DNA from: Paenibacillus sp. FSL H8-0332
GTDB lineage: Bacteria; Bacillota; Bacilli; Paenibacillales; Paenibacillaceae
DNA length: 64,000 bases
NCBI RefSeq assembly: GCF_037963835.1
Contig: NZ_CP150145.1
Span: forward strand, 6,200,001-6,264,000
Reading direction: 5' to 3'
Shown here: piece by piece, positions 50,478 through 58,419 of the stretch
Position numbering within the stretch: the stretch's first letter is position 1
Layout of the letters: every line of letters begins with the position of its first letter
Position numbers and translations under genes: made by a program
The notes under the pieces: model-generated
Told to the model about the DNA's origin: nothing
Seen by the model: the letters and a program-made list of their open reading frames with translations, nothing else
Database searches by the model: none

Positions 50478-51002
50478 GTGAAATTAGAAGACTATGCATG
50501 GAATACGCATGAGCAGATATTAAAAGAAGCACAAATCGAATTTAAACATAGTAGCCCTAAAATAAAAATTATAGATAACAGCAATTTGCGAAATCGAATT
50601 GAAGAAGCTCTTGAAAAAATGCCGCAAAAGTTACTTGCCGAATGGGCTTTGAGAGTCGCTACTCCATACTTAGATTATCTTGATGATTCTTTAAAGGATG
50701 ACCCGCGAATACATCTGGGGATTGAGACATTACAAAAACGAATAGACGGAAGGATTCGAGCCTTCGATTTACGAAAGGTTGGATTTGCAGTGAATGAATT
50801 GGCGAAAGAATCCAAAACAGATATTAGCAAACATGCTGCGCGTTCCTTCGCCCAAGCCATTGCGACAGGACATATGAGGGGACATGCTTTAGTTAGCAGT
50901 GACTACGCGATAAAGACAACGAATTCTTTAACGGGTAACTCTATAGATGCTTCTACAAAGGAAAGGGAAAGACAATTAAAGTTAACGGAGCTTTTAGGCT
51001 GA
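50478..51002 (+). CDS. Putative immunity (Imm-5-like) protein
   Basis: A 174-residue mostly helical protein. WALRVATPYLDYLDD, DDPRIHLGIETLQKRIDGRI, RAFDLRKVGFAVNELAKES and AARSFAQAIATGHMRGHAL resemble the family annotated as putative immunity or Imm-5-like proteins of Firmicutes. The start is a GTG at 50478 with AGGAG 8 bases upstream; the frame to 50430 has no ribosome site. The gene is clearly richer in A and T than its neighbours, with many AAA, ATT and GAA codons, a sign of recent transfer. No toxin gene lies beside it, so it may be an orphan that protects against toxins of related strains. The family call is moderate; the role is inferred. Confidence 0.6.
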   Translation: MKLEDYAWNTHEQILKEAQIEFKHSSPKIKIIDNSNLRNRIEEALEKMPQKLLAEWALRVATPYLDYLDDSLKDDPRIHLGIETLQKRIDGRIRAFDLRKVGFAVNELAKESKTDISKHAARSFAQAIATGHMRGHALVSSDYAIKTTNSLTGNSIDASTKERERQLKLTELLG

Positions 51003-51005
51003 AAC

Positions 51006-51052
51006 CAAAACAAAAGGCCCTCCTCTAAAGCCATTTTATGGCTAAAGGACGA
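51006..51052 (-). terminator. Terminator of mntH
   Basis: On the minus strand GGTCGTCCTTTAGCCAT pairs imperfectly with ATGGCTTTAGAGGAGGGCC, followed by TTTTG. It lies about 27 bases after the mntH stop and 5 bases after the immunity-like gene on the other strand, so it may serve both. Confidence 0.65.
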
Positions 51053-51078
51053 CCTCTTGGATAATCTGTTATGCCGTG

Positions 51079-52377
51079 TTACACAAACATCTCCACCACC
51101 AGGAACAGGTTCAGCGCGACCACCAGGGCGGAGATGATCCAGCCGAGGATGGTGGTGATCCGGTGGTTCACCAGCCCCTGCATGATCCGGCGGTCGCTGG
51201 TGAAGATCACGAGCGGAATCAGGGCGAAGGCAATCCCGAAGGACAGGACAACCTGGCTCATCACCAGTGCGCTGGTCGCATTAACACCCGAGGCGATGAT
51301 GAAGAGCGGCGGGATAATAGTGATCGCCCGGCGGAGGTAGAGATTGATTTTTTTATTAATGAAGCCCTGCATGACCACATCACCGGCCATCGTGCCCACC
51401 GACGAGCTGGACAGACCTGCGATCAGCAGGCTGAGGCCGAAGGAGATCGCCGTAACCGGACCCGCCAGATTGCGGAACTGCTCGAAGGCGATATCCAGAT
51501 CCTCAACGACCAGACCATTCTTGAAGAAAAGTGCTGCTGCGACGATGACCATAGCCATATTCACTGCACCGGCAATCAGCATCGCAATCAGAATATCGAT
51601 GAATTCGAGCCGGAAAATCTGCTTCTTCTCCTGTTCATTAGCACCTACGATACGGCTCTGGGTCAGCGAAGAATGCAGATAGATAGCGTGGGGCATAACC
51701 GTAGCGCCAAGAATCCCGGCAGCCAGCAGGATGCTGTCCACGCCTTCGAATCTGGGGGTGAACATCCCTGTAAGCACACTGCCCGCATCCGGCTTCGCCA
51801 TAATGACCTGGAATGCAAAAGCCAGAACTACGATCATCACCATACCGGCGATTCCAGCCTCAAGCGTACGGTAACCTCTCCGCTGTAATTCCAGAATGGC
51901 AAACGATCCTACAGCGGTAATCAATGCAGCCGGAAGCATGGGGATGCCGAACAGCAGATAGAGTCCGAGGGCCGCGCCGATGAATTCAGCAAGATCGGTA
52001 GCGATAATGACGATTTCGCTCTGAATCCAGAGGAAGATCGATACGCCCTTCGGGAATTGCTCCCGCGCGACCTCGGGCAGATTCTTGCCGGTAGCAATGC
52101 CAAGCTTGGCAGATAAGGATTGAATTAGTACGGCCATCAGATTCGAGGCGAAAATGACCCAGAGCAGCAGATACCCGTATTTCGAGCCTGCGGTAATATT
52201 GGTGGCAAAATTGCCGGGGTCCAGGTAAGCAACGGAAGCTATAAAAGCCGGGCCCAGAAAAGGAAGAAGTCTCTTCAGTCCCTTGACATCTCCGTTAAGC
52301 ACCGATTGCGCCGAATGTTTGTTGGTATGACCTTTTAATATAGGGGATGATTCTACTGCGGTATTTTGCTCCATCAT
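51079..52377 (-). CDS. mntH: Nramp-family Mn2+/divalent metal transporter
   Basis: A 432-residue proton-coupled metal importer with about eleven helices. The metal-site motifs VAYLDPGNFATN in helix 1 and GATVMPHAIYLHSS in helix 6 are intact, with the Met that favours Mn2+ over Ca2+. The ATG at 52377 has GGAGG 7 bases upstream; the frame to 52419 has none. It is a single-gene unit with a clear promoter (52455-52483) and an MntR-type box. It imports manganese when the metal is scarce. The call is secure. Confidence 0.96.
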   Translation of the reverse strand: MMEQNTAVESSPILKGHTNKHSAQSVLNGDVKGLKRLLPFLGPAFIASVAYLDPGNFATNITAGSKYGYLLLWVIFASNLMAVLIQSLSAKLGIATGKNLPEVAREQFPKGVSIFLWIQSEIVIIATDLAEFIGAALGLYLLFGIPMLPAALITAVGSFAILELQRRGYRTLEAGIAGMVMIVVLAFAFQVIMAKPDAGSVLTGMFTPRFEGVDSILLAAGILGATVMPHAIYLHSSLTQSRIVGANEQEKKQIFRLEFIDILIAMLIAGAVNMAMVIVAAALFFKNGLVVEDLDIAFEQFRNLAGPVTAISFGLSLLIAGLSSSSVGTMAGDVVMQGFINKKINLYLRRAITIIPPLFIIASGVNATSALVMSQVVLSFGIAFALIPLVIFTSDRRIMQGLVNHRITTILGWIISALVVALNLFLVVEMFV

Positions 52378-52420
52378 GTTCTGTCCTCCTCTTGCCCGGA
52401 AAAAGTTGTCTATACACACG

Positions 52421-52442
52421 AAAGTTTCCCTGGTGCAACATT
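52421..52442 (-). promoter_or_regulatory. MntR operator of mntH
   Basis: On the minus strand TTGCACCAGGGAAACTTT lies just downstream of the -10 box. It closely resembles the Bacillus subtilis mntH operator (TTTGC...AGGGAAAC). Mn2+-loaded MntR bound here would block transcription. Confidence 0.72.
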
Positions 52443-52454
52443 TGATCTGGTATT

Positions 52455-52483
52455 ATTATAATCCTCAAGATGAGAATTGTAAA
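52455..52483 (-). promoter_or_regulatory. Sigma-A promoter of mntH
   Basis: TTTACA (52483-52478) and TATAAT (52460-52455) are separated by exactly 17 bases on the minus strand. It is 78 bases before the start codon. The stretch from 52500 to 52702 shows nothing I can name. Confidence 0.75.
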
Positions 52484-52702
52484 TGTATTTTCATTGGGTT
52501 TTCATACGGTGCCTGAGCTTATTCCTGCACTCCTAATCCTCCACCCATATTATGTAATCCAGCCCTATAAAGTGAGGCAGACGCATACGCAAATCAGCGA
52601 TCCTCCAGTAACAGGAGCACCGCTGCTTGTGTAACATTCTAAACTTTTTAAGAAGTTAGCCTGGCATAACCCGCACAACCCGCCAAATTCTAGATTCATC
52701 CA

Positions 52703-54412
52703 CTACTTATTCGCTGCTGCTTGAGTGTCCGCTTTCCCCTTCCAAGTGTCCTTCAGCGGAACAATCCGGTTGAACACCAGCTTCTGAGCTGTGCTATGTC
52801 TGCTGTCGATGCAGAAATAGCCGTGACGCAGGAACTGGTAGGTATCCCCGGGCTGAGGGTTACCGGCAAGCGGCTCCAGCAGGCAATCCGTAAGCAGAGT
52901 TACGGAACCTGGATTAATGTATTTCTCCCAGCTCTCGCCTTCCTCCTTCGGTCCGTTGTTATCCGTCAGCAGCTGCTCATACAGGTATATGTCACTCTTC
53001 AGCGCATGAGCAGCCGAGACCCATTGTACGGTTCCCTTCACCTTCCGGCCGCTTAATGCACCGCCGCTCTTGGTCTCCGGGTCGTAGGTGCACCGCAGTT
53101 CGAGGACGGCCCCCGTCTCCGCATCCTTAATGACCTCATGGCAACGGATGATATAACCGCCTTTAAGCCGCACCTCGCCGCCTGGAACCAGTCTGCGGAA
53201 GCCCTTCACAGGCACCTCCATGAAATCGGCCCGCTCAATATAGAGTGTGCCGGAGAACGGTACCTCTCTTGAACCCAGCTCGGTATTCTCAGGGTTATTA
53301 TTGACGGGAAGCCGCTCAGAGGCCCCGGCTGCGTAATTGGTAAGCACGACCTTCAGCGGGTCCAGCACAGCCATAACAGCCGGCACCTTGGCCTTAAGAT
53401 CCTGTCTCAGGCAATGCTCCAGCAGCGAGAAATCCACCATCGCCGTATTGCGGACCATGCCGATCTCCCGCACGAACGCCTCAATGCTCTCCGGCGTGAA
53501 TCCCCGTCTGCGCAGCCCGCTGAGTGTAGGCAGCCGCGGATCATCCCAGCCGTCCACATAGTTCCCGGCAACCAGTTCCCGGAGATACCGCTTGCTGGTG
53601 ACCACTCCCGTCAGGTTCACCCGGCCGAATTCCCTTTGCCTCGGGGCCTCCGGGATATCCAGCTCCCGCAGCACCCACTCATACACCGGCCGGTGATCCT
53701 TGAACTCGATCGAGCACAGCGAATGCGTCACCCCTTCCAGCGCATCCTGAATCGGATGGGCAAAGTCATACATGGGATAGATGCACCAGGCATTGCCTGT
53801 ACGGTAATGCTCCGCATGAATAATCCGGTACAGCACCGGATCTCGCAGATTCATGTTCGGCGAGGCCATGTCGATCCGCGCCCGCAGCACTTTGGCGCCG
53901 CTTGGGTATTTTCCCTTGCGCATCGCCCGGAACAGCCGCAGGTTCTCCTCCGGCGTGCGGTTCCGGTAAGGACTGTTTGTTCCCGGCTCCGTTAATGTCC
54001 CTCGGTAGGCGGTCATTTCCGCTGCTGTCAGATCACAGACATAGGCCTTGCCCTTCAGAATAAGCGTCTCTGCCCTGCGGTAGATCTCCTCCGAATAATC
54101 GGAGCCGTAGTAGATGTGCTCCCCGGGACTGCAGCCCAGCCATTCAAGATCACGGATGATCGCTTCCACGTATTCTTTATCCTCTTTGAGCGGGTTGGTA
54201 TCATCGAAGCGCAGGTGGAAGCGTCCGCCATATTTACGGGCGATTCCCACATTCGTGTGGATGGCAAAAGCACTCCCGATATGCAGATAGCCATTGGGCT
54301 CCGGCGGAAACCGGGTGCAGATCTCCCGGCTGAAGACTCCCGCCTCCACATCTTCTCTAATCAGCCTATCCATATAATTCTCCGGCAGAGCCGGTCCATT
54401 ATTCTCTGTCAT
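52703..54412 (-). CDS. glnS: Glutamine--tRNA ligase
   Basis: This 569-residue class I synthetase charges tRNA-Gln. It has the HIGH-type motif in RFPPEPNGYLHIGSA near residue 40, the KMSKS-like VVTSKRYLRELV near 260, the GlnRS-type LRARIDMASPNMNLRDPVLYRI, and two C-terminal beta-barrel domains that read the anticodon. These features separate it from GltX. Many Firmicutes, including Bacillus subtilis, lack GlnRS and use GatCAB, so this gene was probably acquired by an ancestor. The ATG has AGGAGG about 6 bases upstream. It is governed by the Gln-type T-box at 54462-54760. Confidence 0.95.
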   Translation of the reverse strand: MTENNGPALPENYMDRLIREDVEAGVFSREICTRFPPEPNGYLHIGSAFAIHTNVGIARKYGGRFHLRFDDTNPLKEDKEYVEAIIRDLEWLGCSPGEHIYYGSDYSEEIYRRAETLILKGKAYVCDLTAAEMTAYRGTLTEPGTNSPYRNRTPEENLRLFRAMRKGKYPSGAKVLRARIDMASPNMNLRDPVLYRIIHAEHYRTGNAWCIYPMYDFAHPIQDALEGVTHSLCSIEFKDHRPVYEWVLRELDIPEAPRQREFGRVNLTGVVTSKRYLRELVAGNYVDGWDDPRLPTLSGLRRRGFTPESIEAFVREIGMVRNTAMVDFSLLEHCLRQDLKAKVPAVMAVLDPLKVVLTNYAAGASERLPVNNNPENTELGSREVPFSGTLYIERADFMEVPVKGFRRLVPGGEVRLKGGYIIRCHEVIKDAETGAVLELRCTYDPETKSGGALSGRKVKGTVQWVSAAHALKSDIYLYEQLLTDNNGPKEEGESWEKYINPGSVTLLTDCLLEPLAGNPQPGDTYQFLRHGYFCIDSRHSTAQKLVFNRIVPLKDTWKGKADTQAAANK

Positions 54413-54461
54413 TCCAATCTCCTCCTGTTCATGGGTGGTAAGCCGCCTTATCTGGATACAA

Positions 54462-54760
54462 CAAAAAAGAACCTCACCTCCAAGACCGTAAGTCTTGGGG
54501 ACGAAATTCTCGCGGTACCACCCCAGGTTTATTAATATGTCACCATATTAATCTCATCAAGTACGGCGCTGCCGTCCGGCAGGGCTTATACTCTAGCTCT
54601 GTAACAGGAGCTCCTGTCTTACCATCACCGGCTGCTGCCTGGTTCCGGTAAGCCGCTCAGAGGCTTGTTTCCATCCAGTCTTCCCTGCTCCTTCACACCA
54701 GCCGGAGCTCTCTGTGAGGAAAGAATTGAATGTACTCTTCTCGTCATCGCGTTTGCGTTA
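54462..54760 (-). promoter_or_regulatory. T-box riboswitch upstream of glnS, CAA (Gln) specifier
   Basis: The minus-strand leader holds a textbook T-box. Stem I marks are GACGAGAAGAGTA and CACAGAGAGCTCC with GGTGTGAAGGAGC. The specifier region is GGAAACAAGCCTCTGAG, giving CAA at 54667-54665. The T-box core GGGGTGGTACCGCGAG is followed by a terminator CCCCAAGAC-TTAC-GGTCTTGGAGG with TTCTTTTTT. Uncharged tRNA-Gln would favour read-through into glnS. The specifier matches the gene, which confirms both calls. Confidence 0.93.
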
Positions 54761-54768
54761 TTGGATAC

Positions 54769-54797
54769 AGAATAACAAAACTCACAAAGGGTGTAAA
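54769..54797 (-). promoter_or_regulatory. Promoter of the glnS T-box transcript
   Basis: TTTACA (54797-54792) and TATTCT (54774-54769) on the minus strand are spaced by 17 bases and lie just upstream of Stem I. Confidence 0.65.
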
Positions 54798-54827
54798 GGG
54801 CTGCGCCGGATTGCCCGGAGCGGCAGC

Positions 54828-56396
54828 CTAGGCTTCTGCCGGGTCCTGACTGAGCGCCGCCAGCAGCTCCAGCGCTTCCTCATGCTCCGGCTCGATCAGC
54901 AAGGATCTGCGCGTATAATCCAGCGCCGCCTCATCATCCTCCTGCTCGTAGCTGCAGATTGCCAGGCAGTACAGCACGGTAATTACCGGCTCCTCCTCAC
55001 TGGACTGGAGCGAATGCTCCAGGAAGCGGCGGGATTCCCCGTACTGCTCCATCTCGAACAGCAGCAGCCCGCAGTCCAGCGCCAGATCATACTTTTGCGG
55101 CATCGGGTAGAAGCCCCTCCACATCCGGTCGATCCCCCGCTGAAGGTCCAGCAGCTCCTCGTCGCTGGCATCCGGCAGCAGCGCAGAGATCCGCTCGGCA
55201 CTCTGAATGAATAGTTCCGCATCATAGCCCCCTAGCCGCCAGAAGGCCAGGATCTGCTGCATGCCGATGGTGTCGTAATTCTTGTCGATCCACACCTTCA
55301 GGCTGAAGAAATCATCCGGCCCGAAGCGCTCAACAAACCGCCGGTAGGCCAGCCGGGTATGCGGATGCAGCATCGGCTCCTCCAGCATCAGGATACAGCC
55401 CACATTGAGATTCTTATAATGATGCTGCGTGAACTGGGATTGTGCGCCCTTCCGTTCAAAATAATGCACCAGTGCATGATAATTCGCCGTAAGCGAGATG
55501 CTTCCGTGGTGAATCAGCTTCGGCGGCGCGGCGAATTCCCAGTTCTCCAGCCGGTGGTCTCCCTTATCGGCGGTGAGCAGCAGGAAGCTTCCCCGGGAGA
55601 GTGCCCCAAGACGCTCCATGCAGGACAGGGCCGCTTCCGGGAACAACACATGTGAATCCTCCAGCTTGTCCAGATAGAACGCGATCACTTCATGATAAGG
55701 ATACGAGCTGTCCTCATAGCCCGCCGCGCGCTTGTAATGGTATTCCGGCACCAGATCACGGAGCACCTCGGACGGGCCCATGGTAGCGGACTGCTCAGGA
55801 TATTGCAGTGAGACCTCACATTCATAGATTTTGCCTTCATCTACATAGAGCAGCTCCTGCGGAATACTGTCGAAGAAGTAGTTGGCGATTACCATCAGCG
55901 GCTGCCCCAGATCCCCGGGCTTAATCACCAATCCGCTCTGCGTTAAGCTCAGCTCCGTATCCCGGACCGCATCGAAGCGGGCAAAGTCAAGCATTCCCTG
56001 CTCTACAAAAGGCTTCAGCCCCTCATGCTGCTGCCAGCCCTCAATGTTCTTCCACGGCAGATCGCTCATCACGTAACGGAACGGCGGCAGCAGCACGCCT
56101 GCATATTGAATCAGCTCACACAGCTGCTGCAGCACATGGAACGCCAGACGCCCCACTCCTGCACCCAGCTCCAGTACCACTACCGGCTCTGTGGTGAATC
56201 CTTTCTGCGCACGGTCCTGAAGAAAGCCAAAGATGATCTCCGCATACGCCGTTCCAATCATCGGATTGCTTGTAATATACTGCGGAACCTGGTCATTGGC
56301 CCAAGCCTGGAGACCCAGCTGTTCATAATAGGTGCGCTGCAATTCCCATATAGGCGCTTCGCTGAAGCGGTAGCGTTCTTGTCCACTTAATGTCAT
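54828..56396 (-). CDS. MidA-like SAM-dependent methyltransferase with C-terminal helical repeats
   Basis: A 522-residue soluble protein. The SAM loop VVLELGAGVGRLAFHVL near residue 72 and VMSDLP near 110 are followed by IANYFFDSIPQELLYVDEGKIYE near 168. That last motif matches the N-E-DAxP signature of the MidA/NDUFAF7-like methyltransferase family. From about 350 the protein is helical and ends in TPR-like repeats (DLALDCGLLLFEMEQYGESRRFLEHSL, VLYCLAICSYEQEDDEAALDYTRRSL). MidA relatives methylate an Arg of a complex I subunit in mitochondria; the bacterial role is unclear. The TPR tail suggests a protein partner. The start is taken at the first ATG, with a weak upstream site (GGGTTAGAACC). 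It is monocistronic. Confidence 0.75.
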   Translation of the reverse strand: MTLSGQERYRFSEAPIWELQRTYYEQLGLQAWANDQVPQYITSNPMIGTAYAEIIFGFLQDRAQKGFTTEPVVVLELGAGVGRLAFHVLQQLCELIQYAGVLLPPFRYVMSDLPWKNIEGWQQHEGLKPFVEQGMLDFARFDAVRDTELSLTQSGLVIKPGDLGQPLMVIANYFFDSIPQELLYVDEGKIYECEVSLQYPEQSATMGPSEVLRDLVPEYHYKRAAGYEDSSYPYHEVIAFYLDKLEDSHVLFPEAALSCMERLGALSRGSFLLLTADKGDHRLENWEFAAPPKLIHHGSISLTANYHALVHYFERKGAQSQFTQHHYKNLNVGCILMLEEPMLHPHTRLAYRRFVERFGPDDFFSLKVWIDKNYDTIGMQQILAFWRLGGYDAELFIQSAERISALLPDASDEELLDLQRGIDRMWRGFYPMPQKYDLALDCGLLLFEMEQYGESRRFLEHSLQSSEEEPVITVLYCLAICSYEQEDDEAALDYTRRSLLIEPEHEEALELLAALSQDPAEA

Positions 56397-56482
56397 TGGT
56401 TCTAACCCTGCTCTCTGATTATCGTACGGATCTTTGTCCGGTAGTCAAATATTATCACATTTGCGCATATATTTTCTTGAAC

Positions 56483-57772
56483 TTAGAACAGCTTCAGCTC
56501 CAGATATAAGCCGAGTAATGTGATGAACAGTGTGGGAATCGTCAGGATCATCCCTATTTTGAAATAGGTGCCCCAGGAGATCTTCACACCCTTGCCCGAC
56601 AGCACATGCAGCCACAGCAGTGTGGCCAGTGAACCAATCGGTGTAATCTTCGGCCCCAGATCCGAACCGATAACATTGGCGTAGATCAGGGCTTCCTTCA
56701 CGATCCCAGCGGCATGTGCGGTATCAATGGCCAGCGCCCCGATCAGCACCGTCGGCAGATTATTCATCACCGAGGAGAGGAGCGCAGCCAGGAAGCCCAT
56801 TCCCATCGTGGCTGCGAACAGCCCGTGCTTCGCAATTCCGCCAATCATATCAGCGAGCACATCCGTCAGTCCCGCATTACGCAAGCCATACACCACTACG
56901 TACATGCCAATGGAGAAAAAAACAATCGCCCAAGGCGCGCCCTTGACCACTTCCATCGTCTTCACGTAAGGACTTCTGCGGGCCATCAGCAGGAAACAGA
57001 TTGCGATCACTCCCGCTACCACGGATACCGGAATGTTCAGGAATTCACTGACGAAATATCCGGCTACCAGAAGCGCGAGTACGAACCAGGATAGCTGAAA
57101 CATCCGTTGGTCCTTGATGGCATCCCCCGGAATCTTCATGCCAGCCGTGTCATACTCCTTCGGGATACTGCGGCGGAAGTACAGATATAAGACCAGAATG
57201 CTTGCTCCAAGCGAGAAAAGGGTAGGCAGCCACATATGTCCTGCATACTGCATGAAGGTGATGCCGAAGAAATCGGCGGAGACAATATTGACCAGATTGC
57301 TGACGGTCAGCGGCAGCGAGGTGGTGTCGGCAATGAAGCCGCTGGCAATAATAAAAGGAAAGACTTTGCGCTCATCCAGATTCAGCGCCCGGACCATCGC
57401 CAGCACAATCGGTGTCAGTATCAGCGCCGCCCCGTCATTGGCGAACAGCATCGCCACGACCGCACCCAGCACAATCACATAAATGAACATTAGAGTGCCG
57501 TTGCCGCGTGCCGCCGCCGCCATATGCAGTGCCGCCCACTCGAAGAAGCCGACACGATCAAGAATTAAGGAAATTAGAATAATAGCTACGAAGGCAAGCG
57601 TGGCATTCCAGACAATCAGCGTCACATCACGGACATCGCCGAAGCTGACCACTCCTGCCGCAAGCGCGAGGATCGCCCCGCCGCAAGCAGACCAGCCAAT
57701 CGATAGATTACGCGGCTGCCAGATCACAAAAACCAAAGTCACAACAAAAATCAGGCAGGCTATCACAACCAT
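56483..57772 (-). CDS. arsB: ArsB-type arsenite efflux permease
   Basis: A 429-residue membrane protein with about twelve helices of the ArsB/NhaD superfamily; the length equals that of classic ArsB. The segments IWQPRNLSIGWSACGGAILAL, FANDGAALILTPIVLAM and SLPLTVSNLVNIVSADFFGI match ArsB, and VIGSDLGPKITPIGSLATLLWL carries the repeat-half motif. It exports arsenite and antimonite, alone or with ArsA. Neither arsR nor arsC is beside it. The upstream DNA has a perfect 11-base inverted repeat (57823-57852) typical in form of an ArsR/SmtB operator, so a regulator encoded elsewhere may control it. The ATG has a modest GGGG site. The call is secure for family. Confidence 0.9.
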   Translation of the reverse strand: MVVIACLIFVVTLVFVIWQPRNLSIGWSACGGAILALAAGVVSFGDVRDVTLIVWNATLAFVAIILISLILDRVGFFEWAALHMAAAARGNGTLMFIYVIVLGAVVAMLFANDGAALILTPIVLAMVRALNLDERKVFPFIIASGFIADTTSLPLTVSNLVNIVSADFFGITFMQYAGHMWLPTLFSLGASILVLYLYFRRSIPKEYDTAGMKIPGDAIKDQRMFQLSWFVLALLVAGYFVSEFLNIPVSVVAGVIAICFLLMARRSPYVKTMEVVKGAPWAIVFFSIGMYVVVYGLRNAGLTDVLADMIGGIAKHGLFAATMGMGFLAALLSSVMNNLPTVLIGALAIDTAHAAGIVKEALIYANVIGSDLGPKITPIGSLATLLWLHVLSGKGVKISWGTYFKIGMILTIPTLFITLLGLYLELKLF

Positions 57773-57822
57773 AATTCAGCCCCCCATTTGATCTGCAGCA
57801 TTCCCTGATGCACTCCTTACAC

Positions 57823-57852
57823 TATATATAAATATAAGCCAATTTATATATA
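57823..57852 (-). promoter_or_regulatory. 11-bp inverted repeat upstream of arsB, candidate metalloregulator operator
   Basis: TATATATAAAT and ATTTATATATA are perfect inverted repeats separated by 8 bases, 50 bases upstream of the arsB start. The arms also provide promoter-like TATA sequences. ArsR-family repressors bind AT-rich repeats of this form. No arsR gene is in the window. Confidence 0.5.
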
Positions 57853-58050
57853 CTAAAGCAGCCTCATCCGAAGTACAAGATAAAAATTGCTGGAAGGTTC
57901 ATTGCTTTACGCAAGCCTGTTCAGAGCCATCGCTGCCCTACCCGGCAGCCGTCAGCTGTAATAATATTTATATGCTTAAGTACTAAGTGTATGTATGAAT
58001 ACATAGGCTGGATTATGGGGAACGAAGCAGCTTCTTGGAGAGGAGATGCA

Positions 58051-58097
58051 GGTCCGGAAGAGCCATCCTTGTTACAGGATTGGAGGTTCGGACTACC
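58051..58097 (+). promoter_or_regulatory. Hairpin that occludes the ribosome site of the small toxin-like gene
   Basis: TCCG (58053) can pair with CGGA (58089), and ATCCT (58065) with AGGAT (58076), so the GGAGG at 58082 lies within the structure. Type I toxin mRNAs often sequester their ribosome site this way. Upstream, from 57853 to 58050, I see only an ATGTAT/ATACAT palindrome near 57990. Confidence 0.5.
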
Positions 58098-58178
58098 ATG
58101 AGTACAGACCAGCTCATCGCACTGCTCGTTCTTGTTATTATGATTGTACAGCTTGCCGTCAAGAAGGATAAATCCTGA
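58098..58178 (+). CDS. Short hydrophobic peptide, candidate type I (holin-like) toxin
   Basis: A 26-residue peptide, MSTDQLIALLVLVIMIVQLA followed by VKKDKS: a short polar start, one 16-residue membrane helix and a basic tail. This is the form of Firmicute type I toxins such as TxpA, BsrG or the putative holin-like group, which insert in the membrane and are silenced by an antisense RNA. GGAGG lies 11 bases upstream inside a hairpin, and a very strong hairpin ends the transcript at 58197-58232. Many gene callers would miss it because of its length. No antisense RNA promoter could be assigned. Alternatively it is a small membrane protein with another role. Confidence 0.55.
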   Translation: MSTDQLIALLVLVIMIVQLAVKKDKS

Positions 58179-58196
58179 ATCCTGAAAACAGCAGGC

Positions 58197-58232
58197 CGCC
58201 AAAGAGGCCGGGGCAACCCGGTCTCTTTGGCG
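58197..58232. terminator. Strong hairpin after the toxin-like gene
   Basis: CGCCAAAGAG-CCGGG pairs with CCCGG-CTCTTTGGCG around a GCAA loop, a very stable stem with one or two bulges. There is no good T-run on either strand. It may end the toxin mRNA or an antisense RNA, or pair with one. From 58233 to 58350 nothing else is seen. Confidence 0.7.
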
Positions 58233-58351
58233 TTAGGACAAGTGTGGGAAGCACCCTCGTACCTGCCCAGTGTGTTCGGTTTTTCGCATACATCAGTGCG
58301 CCCTGCTAATCACGGAGTCTTCCGTATATAATAATAAAAATCACCTTTTTC

Positions 58352-58391
58352 ACTTACTAAAGTTGAGAAACATTAAAAAGTATAGTAGAAT
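58352..58391 (+). promoter_or_regulatory. Promoter of second LLM oxidoreductase with ACTT/AAGT site
   Basis: TTGAGA (58363) and TAGAAT (58386) are spaced by 17 bases. ACTTACTAAAGT (58352-58363), with the same ACTTAC half-site as the promoter of the paralogue at 37270, abuts the -35 box. A shared repressor is likely. Confidence 0.5.
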
Positions 58392-58419
58392 AATGACATG
58401 AAGAAAGGGGCGGAGCATT

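Noticed and set aside
57921..58202. 93-residue minus-strand frame across the toxin-like gene
   Set aside because: It runs through the hairpin and the toxin leader; no ribosome site and no recognisable composition.
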